Of a DNA stretch of 64,000 bases, positions 53,578 to 62,508 are shown one piece after another. Under the pieces are notes generated by a model, which saw only the letters and a list, made by a program, of their open reading frames with translations, made no database searches and was not told the origin of the DNA. The translations under genes and the position numbers were made by a program. Source of the stretch: Rhodohalobacter sp. SW132 (GTDB lineage Bacteria > Bacteroidota > Rhodothermia > Balneolales > Balneolaceae); the NCBI RefSeq assembly GCF_003390325.1, contig NZ_QUOK01000011.1, forward strand, positions 1 through 64,000, in the 5' to 3' direction. The first letter of the stretch is position 1. Each line of letters begins with the position of its first letter.

Positions 53578-54513
53578 TCAGGAACCTTTGAACGATTTGA
53601 TATTGCTGATGATCCCATCCACAAGCTCTGTCCGTGCTTCCACACTTGCCCATGTGATGTGAGGAGTCATGATGATTTTTTCCCTGTTTTTTACTCTCAG
53701 CAGAGGATTATCGGGATTGATCGGTTCCTGTTCGAAAACATCCAGTCCTGCTCCGGCAATTTGGTCATCGTCCAGTGCTTGCGCCAGGTCGGACTCGTTT
53801 ACAATTCCTCCCCGCCCGGTATTGATCAGCAGCGCGGATGGTTTCATCTGTTTCAGCTCCTCGTAACGGATTAGATTTTCGGTGTTTTCATTCAGCGGCG
53901 CATGAATTGATAGGATATCAGACGTTTCCAGAAGTTCCTCCAGATCAAGCCGAAGATAGGGCTGATCTGTGTTTTTTCCGGATGTTGAATAGTATGCCAC
54001 TTCCGCCCCAAACGCTTCTGCGATGCCCGCAACTCTCTGACCAATATTTCCAAGCCCGATGATGCCAAACCGTTTGTTTTTCAGTTCCGTATAGCTGAAT
54101 TCAAGATTCGTAAAAATATCGCTCTTTGAGTAGCCCCCGCTTTTGATGTATTGATCGTAACCGCGCAGATTATACTGAAGGTGAAGAATCATGGCGAATG
54201 TTCCCTGCGCTACGCTGTCTGATGCATAGCCGGCCACATTTTTTACCTGAACACCGCTATTCTCAGCCGCTTCCCGGTCGATGTTATTCATGCCAGTTGC
54301 CGCTACACAGATTAATTTGAGATGATTCGCATTCCAGATGATTTCTTCATCCAGCACAACTTTGTTGGTGATTACAACATCTGCATCCTGAATTCTTTCC
54401 GCAGTTTCTTCGGGCTTCGTAACCTCAAATGATTTGAACTCCCCCAGTTTTTTCAGGTCATCCAGGTTCGGTACATCGCCAATGGTTTTGATGTCCAGAA
54501 ATACGATTTTCAT
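53578..54513 (-). CDS. D-2-hydroxyacid dehydrogenase, NAD-binding
   Basis: 311 residues from ATG 54513 (MKIVFLDIKTIGD); an upstream in-frame start at 54555 is unlikely. Rossmann GLGNIGQRVAGIAEAFG motif; catalytic triad Arg (NTGRGGI), Glu (DVFEQEP) and His (TPHITWAS). It reduces 2-keto acids or oxidises D-2-hydroxyacids (glycerate, hydroxypyruvate, lactate type). The context suggests a role with uronate-derived keto-acids, but the substrate cannot be fixed from sequence. Confidence 0.92.
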   Translation of the reverse strand: MKIVFLDIKTIGDVPNLDDLKKLGEFKSFEVTKPEETAERIQDADVVITNKVVLDEEIIWNANHLKLICVAATGMNNIDREAAENSGVQVKNVAGYASDSVAQGTFAMILHLQYNLRGYDQYIKSGGYSKSDIFTNLEFSYTELKNKRFGIIGLGNIGQRVAGIAEAFGAEVAYYSTSGKNTDQPYLRLDLEELLETSDILSIHAPLNENTENLIRYEELKQMKPSALLINTGRGGIVNESDLAQALDDDQIAGAGLDVFEQEPINPDNPLLRVKNREKIIMTPHITWASVEARTELVDGIISNIKSFKGS

Positions 54514-54646
54514 CTTTGCTTGATTTGTAGCGTTTAGAGAAATTTTAATTCTCAATATAATAAAAGCAACTTAGTGATGATATATCACAACTTTTTCAGG
54601 TCGGAAGTTTGGGTTTCTATCCGCTGTTTAATTATGATTGACTGGC

Positions 54647-54676
54647 TTAGAAAGGTCTTTGCAAAACCAGAAATTT
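54647..54676. repeat. Short dispersed intergenic motif, copy 2
   Basis: TTAGAAAGGTCTTTGC followed by AAAACCAGAAATTT is about 85% similar by eye to 25702-25730. The core GGTCTTTGCAAAACC is nearly palindromic around TTTGCAAA. Both copies lie in non-coding DNA; genome-wide abundance is unknown to me. Confidence 0.35.
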
Positions 54677-54790
54677 TGTTCTGCGTTAAGTTAAATAGAG
54701 GTCGAAACTTGCAGTCCAGCCCAAACGGGATAAAATTTTCAACTAAACGATAATGAAGCCATTGCATAAAAGACCGGCCCTGTTAATCCT

Positions 54791-57040
54791 CTAAAACCGA
54801 TGTGTGTAAGAAAGTTTCACTGTTCCGCTTCTTTGAAGTGTATTAAAACGGGAATCATCTTCGAGCCAGTTGTGATTGTACACCAGGAAAAGGTCAGATC
54901 CCGGCGTGATAATCCACCGGAGGCGATTATTGGTAGCAAGCAGCTGGCTGAGGTTGTCGTATTGGACGGTGGTTGTTATAAACAGCGACGTTGTAAAATC
55001 GAGGTTGGCAGTGAAACGAAACAGGTCGGCTGAGAAATTCCCTTCATCCAGTCTCACATCGGTTCGAATATATTCAGGATTAAACTCAATCCCGGTGATC
55101 GGCCTTATTGAAAGCTCCGCCCCATACTGGGATCGTGTACCCGACCAAAATCCTCCCGTTTCATATTCAAGCTCCAGGGCCACCGCTCTGTATGAAGCCG
55201 TTTCAAACTCAGCGTTGATATACCAGTTTACGTACTCATCGGGCGGGATGATAATAGATCCATCCCGGCGGATATCAAACGGTTCAACCAGCCATTCAAA
55301 ATTTCTGGTTACTTCAAAAGAAAGCTGGTCATCGCTCATGAAATCAATTTCAAAAAGCGTCAGCCTCAGGTCTTGTGTAAGTAAGTTAAAATCGAGATCC
55401 ATCAGGTGCTCGTACCATATACCCCATTCTACCTGCCTGATCAGATCACTCCCGGAAAATTGGGGCGAATAGCTGATTTGCGGGTTTAACCTGCGAAATG
55501 CATTTCTTTGGGTGAACCCGACTGCCGGATCAAATGCATTGCCAAATTCCCTGTAGGAAACAAGTCCCGACCAGGGCTGATTGGGAAAGTTGAGCCGGAT
55601 ACCTCTTGTTGAACGATCCCACATATCTGTCTGATCATCACCTGCAAGCGGAGAATTATGATAGACAAAGAAGGCTTGAAACTGGAGGTTTTTATTACCC
55701 ATAAATTCAGATGTACCCAGCTCAAGATCTGCTCCAAAAGTATGCCGGCTCTGGAAATCCGCAGTGAGATTTTCACCTGAAATAGCTGATCGCCGGGTAT
55801 AAATCACCCCTACCGTACTTTCACGACCAAGGTTTCTTTTTATTCTTGCCACAGAGAAATTTTCTGAGTCCAGATCATCAGTTCCGCCGGTGTTAACGTG
55901 GAGCAGTGCCAGGTTATAATCTCCGGTATTGCCTAGCAAACGGGTACCAAAATTGATAGGTACAGGCTGCCCGCCTTCGAGTCCAATTCTACGGCTGAAA
56001 AACGGAAAAACACGGCTTGCAGGTGCAAATTCGTAGATATTGGATCCCTCCAGAAAGAAGTCCCGCCGTTCCGGGAACATCAGCGGAAACCTTGTCAGAT
56101 TTACCTGGCGCTGGTCTACCTCTGCCTCGGCAAAGTCGGTATTAACCGTAACGGAAGCACGCAACCTGGGCGTTATGCTGTAATTTACATCAAATCCCCC
56201 GTCAATATTGGTTGCTCTGTTTGTTTCGCCGGTGAATCTTTCTTCATTTCCGTTAAAGACTCCAAACGGCACAACTTCAAGCCCCAATCCTTGCGACATA
56301 CCGGATAGACCCGTGAGTACTCCCGCATTTTGGGGTCTGTCAATCCCCTGGCTGCGCAAATGTCCGGACCAAAGGGATGTTTCACTTTTCCGCCGCACTA
56401 CCCGCATAAAATTGATGCCCCATCGGTCGCTGTCTGGATTAAAATTAAATGTCCGAAAAGGGATGCGAATCTCGGCCGACCATCCAAAATCACCGATAAC
56501 AGCCCGGGCATCCCAAATACCGTCCCAGTTTAAATTAATCGAGCTTCCCTGGCCTGTTGTGATGAGACCATCGGTTCGGAGTCCGTTCGGGTTTATTTCC
56601 ATAAAGTAAGCACTCCGCTGGTCATCAAATGTGTCGATAATCCACGTAAATCGTTCATCGGCAACCAGGCGGGAATCCCTGCGCCTTTGCGTGGCTTTAA
56701 TCCCGGCGGGATCACTATCAAACAGTATTACAGCGATGTAGAGATATTCACTATCGTAGGCAATTCTGACTTCGGTATTCTCTGTAGCCGGTGCACCCTC
56801 GCTGGGTTCTTGCTGTAGAAAATCGGTAGCAGGTTCAATCTGGTTCCAAAATTCTTCGTCGACTCTGCCATCAAACCGAAAATGGTCAGAGGATTCAAGC
56901 TGATACGCCCTGATTTCTTTTCTCTCCTGGTTGTTTTGTGCATCGGCTTTCGTTAAATCGAGAGCACCAAAAATGATAATGGCTAAAACTTGTGATAGAA
57001 TTATTTTAGACGACCACAATACCATAATCATTTTATTCAT
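54791..57040 (-). CDS. CBM9-like domain plus DUF5916 outer-membrane barrel protein
   Basis: 749 residues from ATG 57040, with a signal peptide ending TKADAQ. A carbohydrate-binding family 9-like domain (about 40-210; FRFDGRVDEEFWNQI, LYIAVILFDSDP) is followed by the DUF5916 region (FPLMFPERRDFFLEGSNIYEF at about 315-335), which ends in a barrel strand KLSYTHRF with terminal Phe. DUF5916 proteins are outer-membrane proteins of unknown transport or binding function in Bacteroidetes. Family length is about 700-850. An alternative start at 57100 gives a longer leader. Confidence 0.85.
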   Translation of the reverse strand: MNKMIMVLWSSKIILSQVLAIIIFGALDLTKADAQNNQERKEIRAYQLESSDHFRFDGRVDEEFWNQIEPATDFLQQEPSEGAPATENTEVRIAYDSEYLYIAVILFDSDPAGIKATQRRRDSRLVADERFTWIIDTFDDQRSAYFMEINPNGLRTDGLITTGQGSSINLNWDGIWDARAVIGDFGWSAEIRIPFRTFNFNPDSDRWGINFMRVVRRKSETSLWSGHLRSQGIDRPQNAGVLTGLSGMSQGLGLEVVPFGVFNGNEERFTGETNRATNIDGGFDVNYSITPRLRASVTVNTDFAEAEVDQRQVNLTRFPLMFPERRDFFLEGSNIYEFAPASRVFPFFSRRIGLEGGQPVPINFGTRLLGNTGDYNLALLHVNTGGTDDLDSENFSVARIKRNLGRESTVGVIYTRRSAISGENLTADFQSRHTFGADLELGTSEFMGNKNLQFQAFFVYHNSPLAGDDQTDMWDRSTRGIRLNFPNQPWSGLVSYREFGNAFDPAVGFTQRNAFRRLNPQISYSPQFSGSDLIRQVEWGIWYEHLMDLDFNLLTQDLRLTLFEIDFMSDDQLSFEVTRNFEWLVEPFDIRRDGSIIIPPDEYVNWYINAEFETASYRAVALELEYETGGFWSGTRSQYGAELSIRPITGIEFNPEYIRTDVRLDEGNFSADLFRFTANLDFTTSLFITTTVQYDNLSQLLATNNRLRWIITPGSDLFLVYNHNWLEDDSRFNTLQRSGTVKLSYTHRF

Positions 57041-57655
57041 TCTCAATCCCCATACAGATAAATAAATTTTTTTCGATGTATTCTTTAATATAGGTGCCAC
57101 TATTTTACTGAGCTACACACTTACAATACAGGACATATACCCGTTTTCAGAGTTATCAAAATGGCAAGCGATTGATGGTGTATATTCAATTTTAAATAAT
57201 GTCTATATACATTAATCAATCAATTGAAAAAAATAAAATAAATCACAAAATATATACCTACGTGCAATTAATTTTTGTGCTATTTTGCTTCAGTCATTTT
57301 ATCTGAGTTCGATTCCTAAATTATAACCTTACAAATTTCCACTCTGAAAAGTGTTCTACTTTAGGGAACACGAAGACGTTTGTAATAACGGCAGAAAAGA
57401 ATAGTTCTGGCAATCACTTTATACAACCAGTTACGCTTAACGTTAAAGAGCTGAATCGTTCTTGAAAAAACACAATGTTGTGATGAATGGTGCGGGAATA
57501 CACCTATAAATGTGACCTTAATCTGAATTAAGAATGGGCTTGCCAACCAGATCAATCACCACCCTTTCTAACTCATTATTTTATACCATAGATAGAGTAG
57601 GTTATCCGACAATATTATGCGTTATAGTGTAGCTGATTGCAATAAAACCCTACCC
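57041..57655. other. Intergenic region, 615 nt
   Basis: AT-rich and apparently non-coding, between two minus-strand genes. The promoter of the DUF5916 gene should be in about 57041-57200. A 64-codon minus ORF (57361-57555) rich in Arg, Phe and Trp is possible, but I see no family signature and no ribosome-binding site, so I leave it uncalled; it could be remnant coding sequence. Confidence 0.5.
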
Positions 57656-58669
57656 TCAGGAAGATTTTATTTTTGGCAAAATTGTCTTTACCCCTATGGA
57701 TGCCATTCGATCTCTCAGTTTTTCAAGCATCTTTTCATTTTGATAGGTTCCAACAATTGCGCCTCCGGACCCTGCAAACTTTGCGCTTACCCCGCAGGCT
57801 CTCGCTACCTGAATCATCTCAACCTGCCAATTGGGCAATTTTGAAATACTTTGTCGCAGATCAAAATTCTCATTGATCAGATCCGATAGCAGGTCGAAAT
57901 CTATTGTCACAAGCGCTTCTCTTCCCTCCTCCGCTATCTCTGCAAAGCGATTCATCGCATCAACTACAATTTGTTCACCTCTCAAAACCCGTCCACGTAT
58001 ATCATTATGATAAACTTCAGTAGGTTCACTCAGTCCATCATGATAAGCTACATAGATATTTGGTAACTGATCAGGGTTCAGGTGTTCGTATTTGTACGTT
58101 TTAAATCCGTCTGATAGATTCTCAGCAGATTGATTGAAGTCCATGTATACGAGGCCTTCATAAACCTGTATCACCCGGTCCTGTAGTCCGGCAGAAATAC
58201 CAAGTTCTTCCTGTTCAACTGTTAAAACAAATGTGGGTTGTGCCTGAAGAGGAATCTTCACATCATAAAATTCCATCAGGCACCTCAGGGTAGCAACAAT
58301 TATGGAACTTGATCCTGCCAAGCCTACCTGGCGCGGTATATCAGAAGAATAACGGATAGAAAAATTCTGGTCATGAAGCTCAATATCACGTTCCCGGCAA
58401 TATTCAACAAATCTCTTTATAGTCGCCTTTACAAGCCGGATGCCGCCGTAATAACCGTGTAGTTTTACATCGTTGGCGAGATCCCTGACCGATCTGAACC
58501 GTGCGCGATCTTGTTCTGCCAGTACGATTTCAACGCTATCCCATTCATATAGAACAACTTCAGCCGAAAAGTTTTGCACGATAAACGATATCGTCTTTCC
58601 GTGATATCCATCAGAAGGATTACCTAAAAAACCTGCTCTGGCGTACGCTTTGTTACGAAGGATCTTCAT
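57656..58669 (-). CDS. GHMP-family sugar kinase, close to plant glucuronokinase
   Basis: 337 residues. GHMP motif 1 is LRNKAYARAGFLGNPSDGYHGKTIS-like at 4-28; motif 2 PRQVGLAGSSS is at 112-122; motif 3 is AKFAGSGGAIVG near 295-306. The blocks GYYGGIRL, IPRQVGLAGSSSI and AGLQDRVIQVYEGLVYMDF look very like plant glucuronokinase (from memory), which phosphorylates D-glucuronate at C1. Its start overlaps the end of the GalU-like gene by 17 nt (58653-58669), so the pair is coupled. The product GlcA-1-P would be a uridylyltransferase substrate. Galacturonate or another hexuronate is a possible alternative. Confidence 0.82.
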   Translation of the reverse strand: MKILRNKAYARAGFLGNPSDGYHGKTISFIVQNFSAEVVLYEWDSVEIVLAEQDRARFRSVRDLANDVKLHGYYGGIRLVKATIKRFVEYCRERDIELHDQNFSIRYSSDIPRQVGLAGSSSIIVATLRCLMEFYDVKIPLQAQPTFVLTVEQEELGISAGLQDRVIQVYEGLVYMDFNQSAENLSDGFKTYKYEHLNPDQLPNIYVAYHDGLSEPTEVYHNDIRGRVLRGEQIVVDAMNRFAEIAEEGREALVTIDFDLLSDLINENFDLRQSISKLPNWQVEMIQVARACGVSAKFAGSGGAIVGTYQNEKMLEKLRDRMASIGVKTILPKIKSS

Positions 58670-59552
58670 TGATTATTTGTTGTAAATATTCCCGTAGTTC
58701 CGGACCAAAATTTTTGTCGGCAAGTGCAAATTCTGTAAAAGCGCGAAAATAGGATCCAAAATTGCCAATATCGTACCGTTTTTCACTCTTTTTTAAGCGC
58801 ACACCATAAACCGTACCGCCGTTTTGAATGAGTAAACGGATGGCATCAGTGAGCTGAATCTCATTACCGGCACCTGGTTTCGTATTTTTTAACGCATCAA
58901 AAATGGATGGAGATAATACATAGCGCGCTGCAACCGCCAGGTTACTGGGTGCCTCGTCAACGGGTGGTTTTTCAATAAGGTCATCTATTTCAAAAACGAC
59001 CCCATTTGAATTTTTTTTCGGTTTAGCAATTCCATATTGAAATACTTCATCTTCAGGCACCTCTTCAAAAGCAATCACGGCATCCGCTTTTTTCTCCCTG
59101 AAACAATCTTTCATGGTTTCCACGATTTTACTTTCGGCATGCATTCCAATGATAGAATCACCAAGTGCAACAATGAATGGATTATTTCCTACAAATGGTT
59201 CGGCACATAGCACAGCATGACCAAGGCCCAAAAGCTGTCTTTGCCGGGTGTAAAAGTATTGAAGATTTGCGCGCTCGTAAGATAATTCAGACAAGAGATC
59301 TTCTTTACCATCTTCCCGAAGTGACTGAGTTAATTCCAGGTTCAGATCGAAATGATTTTCGATGGAAGTTTTTCCGCTGCCGGTAATAAATAACAACCGT
59401 TCGACTCCAACTCTGTTCAGTTCTTCAACCACATATTGTACGACGGGCTTTCTGCCTACCGGCAGCATCTCTTTAGGTTGCGATTTGGTTGCCGGCAACA
59501 ACCGGGTTCCCATGCCAGCAACCGGAACAACCGCTATGTTAATATCACTCAA
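58653..59552 (-). CDS. galU: UTP-glucose-1-phosphate uridylyltransferase family protein (GalU-like)
   Basis: 299 residues. GalU signature GMGTRLLPATKSQPKEMLPVG (about 13-33, nucleotide binding), VVQYVVEE and ALGDSI (metal aspartate), DLIEKPP. It normally makes UDP-glucose from Glc-1-P and UTP. It directly precedes and overlaps the glucuronokinase-like gene, raising the possibility that it also or instead makes UDP-glucuronate from GlcA-1-P. Sequence does not reveal the sugar specificity. A housekeeping GalU role cannot be excluded. Confidence 0.92.
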   Translation of the reverse strand: MSDINIAVVPVAGMGTRLLPATKSQPKEMLPVGRKPVVQYVVEELNRVGVERLLFITGSGKTSIENHFDLNLELTQSLREDGKEDLLSELSYERANLQYFYTRQRQLLGLGHAVLCAEPFVGNNPFIVALGDSIIGMHAESKIVETMKDCFREKKADAVIAFEEVPEDEVFQYGIAKPKKNSNGVVFEIDDLIEKPPVDEAPSNLAVAARYVLSPSIFDALKNTKPGAGNEIQLTDAIRLLIQNGGTVYGVRLKKSEKRYDIGNFGSYFRAFTEFALADKNFGPELREYLQQIINEDPS

Positions 59553-59826
59553 TGATTCGATTTTTTATTATAATTTCAGTATAAGAATGCGTCTAAAATA
59601 CCATTTGGAGTCATTGGTTCAAAACCTGAATCCGTGAGGAAATATTTTACTTATTCTTCTTTACCCATATATATCGAAGTTGAGTGAGCCTTGCTTCCAA
59701 TTTCTGCAGGAAATTCAACTTTTGGGAAAAGAGAGAAAATCGATAAATAACTGAATTTAATGAGCTTAAATATCGAAAAAATAAATAAGCCCATCGTTTA
59801 AAAATGCCACATTATCCCTAAAGGAA

Positions 59827-61191
59827 TTACGGCATTCCTATATAGTGCGTGTAATTATGCAACCGGGGATTGGGCAGGCTTCTGTCGGGCTCTTCGTAGC
59901 TGCCGGCATACTCTTCGCCATTGCCGTAGACGTAGATCCATCGGGCGTTCCAGATCAGCACTTCCGATCTCGGATCTCCCAGGATATCGGCATGCTGTGC
60001 ACGCTGTGCACGGTTGGGCAGCGAAAGGTCTGGAAACGGAAATTGTGCAACCGTTCCGCCATACCCGTCACGGAGCTCAGGTTTTCTGTCGGCTCCCCTT
60101 CTGTATGCCAGGATCAGGTCGCGGTCTTCCTGGTCCCAGTTGCTCATCCTGGAAATGATGGAGAGCCAGCGTTCCGGGCCTTCATCGGTCCGTTCCTCAC
60201 GCCAAAGTTCTTCACCGTCGTGCGAATATACAATGATCCGGTCCTGCCCTTCAAGGCTTCGGTCTGTTCCGCGGTCGAGTCCGACCACCTCCTTTGTTTC
60301 GGTATCCGGACGGAAATTTCCAACAATCATATGCTGTGCATGACGTGTCGGTTCGGTCCACAAAATATCTCCTTCTACATTCAGCACGTTAAATGTTGCG
60401 CCTCCGCACGTTGCCACAGCGATCTCCAGGTTACCATCTCCGTTCAGATCTAAAATACCCACTCCATCAGCGTGTCCCGGCAGATCTGCCTCCCAAAGCA
60501 CCTTGCCATCATGTGCAATCAGAGCATGCCCGATCACTAATTCGTCATATCCGTTTTGCCTCACATCGTGCGGCCACGGATAATGGCCTACTGTTCCTTC
60601 ATAGGTCCACATCACGCTAAAATCTTCCGGATCGAGTGCCCAGACCTGCGTATACCGCGTTTTCACGACAATATTACCGCGATGACCGTCACCGTTAAAA
60701 TCGGCAAATGACATCCCGTCACGTGCATCTGAATCCGGAAGCGGGCCGGTTCGGATCAGCTCGCCTGTTCTTCCGTTTAGAATATGAATTTCTTCACCAT
60801 CGATGTAAACCACCTCCGGATTACCGTCGTTGTTCAGATCGTGCACCTGGATCGGCATATCGTGATAGATCGCTTCGTGCTCCTCGTTCGGCTCACCCAG
60901 CGTCCAAAGTATATTTCCCTCGATATCCATGGCGTAAATTGTGCCAACATTCTGCATCTCGCCCGGACGCTGAGCCGCCACAACCATATCCAGTTGGTTA
61001 TCGCCGGTTAGATCCGCCAGGCGAACTTCGTTCCACCACTCAGAACCGGTTATCTCTTTGAGATCTAATTTTGAGATCAATTCTGCTTCTGATTCAGCTT
61101 TGGAATCTGAAGCAGAAAGGTTGGCGGTGCTGATTAGAAAAAGGGTTGTTGAGATAAGGCTAAATAATATAAGCCGGAATCGAACAGTCAT
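59827..61191 (-). CDS. Secreted FG-GAP/VCBS-type beta-propeller protein
   Basis: 454 residues from ATG 61191, with a signal peptide (about 1-27). Calcium-loop repeats are seen as DLTGDNQLDMV, DLNNDGNPEVV, DFNGDGHRGNIV and DLNGDGNLEIAV, each with a D-x-D/N-G pattern. The fold resembles the propeller of PL11 rhamnogalacturonan lyases and other exported glycan-binding proteins. Catalytic function not evident. Next to the SMP-30-like gene (173 nt apart), it is probably part of the same secreted set. An upstream in-frame start at 61263 is less likely. Confidence 0.78.
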   Translation of the reverse strand: MTVRFRLILFSLISTTLFLISTANLSASDSKAESEAELISKLDLKEITGSEWWNEVRLADLTGDNQLDMVVAAQRPGEMQNVGTIYAMDIEGNILWTLGEPNEEHEAIYHDMPIQVHDLNNDGNPEVVYIDGEEIHILNGRTGELIRTGPLPDSDARDGMSFADFNGDGHRGNIVVKTRYTQVWALDPEDFSVMWTYEGTVGHYPWPHDVRQNGYDELVIGHALIAHDGKVLWEADLPGHADGVGILDLNGDGNLEIAVATCGGATFNVLNVEGDILWTEPTRHAQHMIVGNFRPDTETKEVVGLDRGTDRSLEGQDRIIVYSHDGEELWREERTDEGPERWLSIISRMSNWDQEDRDLILAYRRGADRKPELRDGYGGTVAQFPFPDLSLPNRAQRAQHADILGDPRSEVLIWNARWIYVYGNGEEYAGSYEEPDRSLPNPRLHNYTHYIGMP

Positions 61192-61364
61192 AAGTTTGCT
61201 CCTTGGGTTGATGGAATTGAATCGGAAGATAAATACCGCCGGCTGAACCATTTTCACTATCAATATTGGCCAGCGGGTTCGCTTTCATAATCTCTTAGAG
61301 AAGGCACAACCGCTGATCTACTCTGTTTATTTAGCCTAATTACCTACAAACCAAATCATTTACT

Positions 61365-62381
61365 TTATAACTGCAGCCGGAGTAAGTAGGAGTCTGCCGT
61401 CATATAAAATACCGATTCATCCCCGTTGAAAGCTCCGTTTGATATAAATTCACCGGTTTGAACCTGGCCAAGCGGCGTACCTTCGGGTGAAAATATCCAG
61501 AGCCCGCCGGGTCCGGTCGCAAAGATGGTTCCGTTGCTGTGCACTTTCATCCCATCTGGCAGGCCAGGGGCATCGCCTACCCGGTCGGTTGCATCATAAA
61601 ACACGCGGCCATTTTCAATTCCTCCATCGTCCCGCACATCATAAACCATCCACAGAGCCCGGCTTCCGTCGGAATTGGCTACGTACAGTAAACTTTCATC
61701 CGGCGAAAACGCCAGACCGTTCGGGCGGGTGAGCTCGTCGGTCAGCAGTTCAACTTCTCCATCCGGAGCGATGCGAAACACTCCATGAAAATCGAGCTCG
61801 CGCGACGGATCGTCCACATAGCCTTCCAGCCCATACGGCGGATCGGTAAAGTAGATACTGCCATCACTGTGCTGAATCACGTCATTCGGGCTGTGAAACC
61901 GGTTCCCGTCATAGCGGTCCGCTTTGGTGATAAATTCAGATTCCGGCTGATCGAGCGGGGCATCCATTTCGGCAATTCGGCGATCTCCGTGCTGACATAA
62001 GATCAAACGTCCATCGTTACTGATGATCAAACCGTTTGAACCGATTTCACCGCCCCGGCCACTTGTTCCGGTGTATCCTGAGGGTTCCAGATATTCGGTT
62101 ACACCCTCCTCTTCGGTCCATTTATAAATTGTGTTTTCGGGCACATCAGAAAAGAGGAGAAAACCATGTTCTTCCACCCAAACCGGACCTTCCGACCATG
62201 AAAACCCTTCCCCGATAATTTCCGGACGGGCATCTGCATTAAGAATTTCATTCAGCCTCTCGTCCATCACCTCGATTGTTCCCATTGTTTCATAAGAAGA
62301 TGGTTCTTCTGATGATGGCTCGTCATTACATCCAAAAAGTATTAACATTGCAGGCAGCATCCAGATCATTTTTAGATTCAT
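61365..62381 (-). CDS. SMP-30/gluconolactonase-like lipoprotein
   Basis: 338 residues. Lipoprotein signal (LFGC, Cys at 18). SMP-30 six-bladed propeller: EGFSWSEGPVWVEEHGFLLFSDVPENTIYKW, FHSPNDVIQHSDGSIYFTDPPYGL, LTRPNGLAFSPDESLLYVANS and PDGMKVHSNGTIFATGPGG carry the Glu, Asn and Asp metal-binding positions. It hydrolyses sugar lactones produced by periplasmic sugar dehydrogenases, which fits the DUF6797-cytochrome protein, although the true substrate is unknown. Confidence 0.92.
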   Translation of the reverse strand: MNLKMIWMLPAMLILFGCNDEPSSEEPSSYETMGTIEVMDERLNEILNADARPEIIGEGFSWSEGPVWVEEHGFLLFSDVPENTIYKWTEEEGVTEYLEPSGYTGTSGRGGEIGSNGLIISNDGRLILCQHGDRRIAEMDAPLDQPESEFITKADRYDGNRFHSPNDVIQHSDGSIYFTDPPYGLEGYVDDPSRELDFHGVFRIAPDGEVELLTDELTRPNGLAFSPDESLLYVANSDGSRALWMVYDVRDDGGIENGRVFYDATDRVGDAPGLPDGMKVHSNGTIFATGPGGLWIFSPEGTPLGQVQTGEFISNGAFNGDESVFYMTADSYLLRLQL

Positions 62382-62508
62382 ATTTGTCTTTATTTTTGAT
62401 GAGCATTAGAAACACGGGTTTGATGTGTCTCTGTTAACCCGCTGTACCTCAGGAATATATTCCGTGAAGATGAATTCTGAAAACCGGATCAGAATTTATT
62501 TTTGACAC

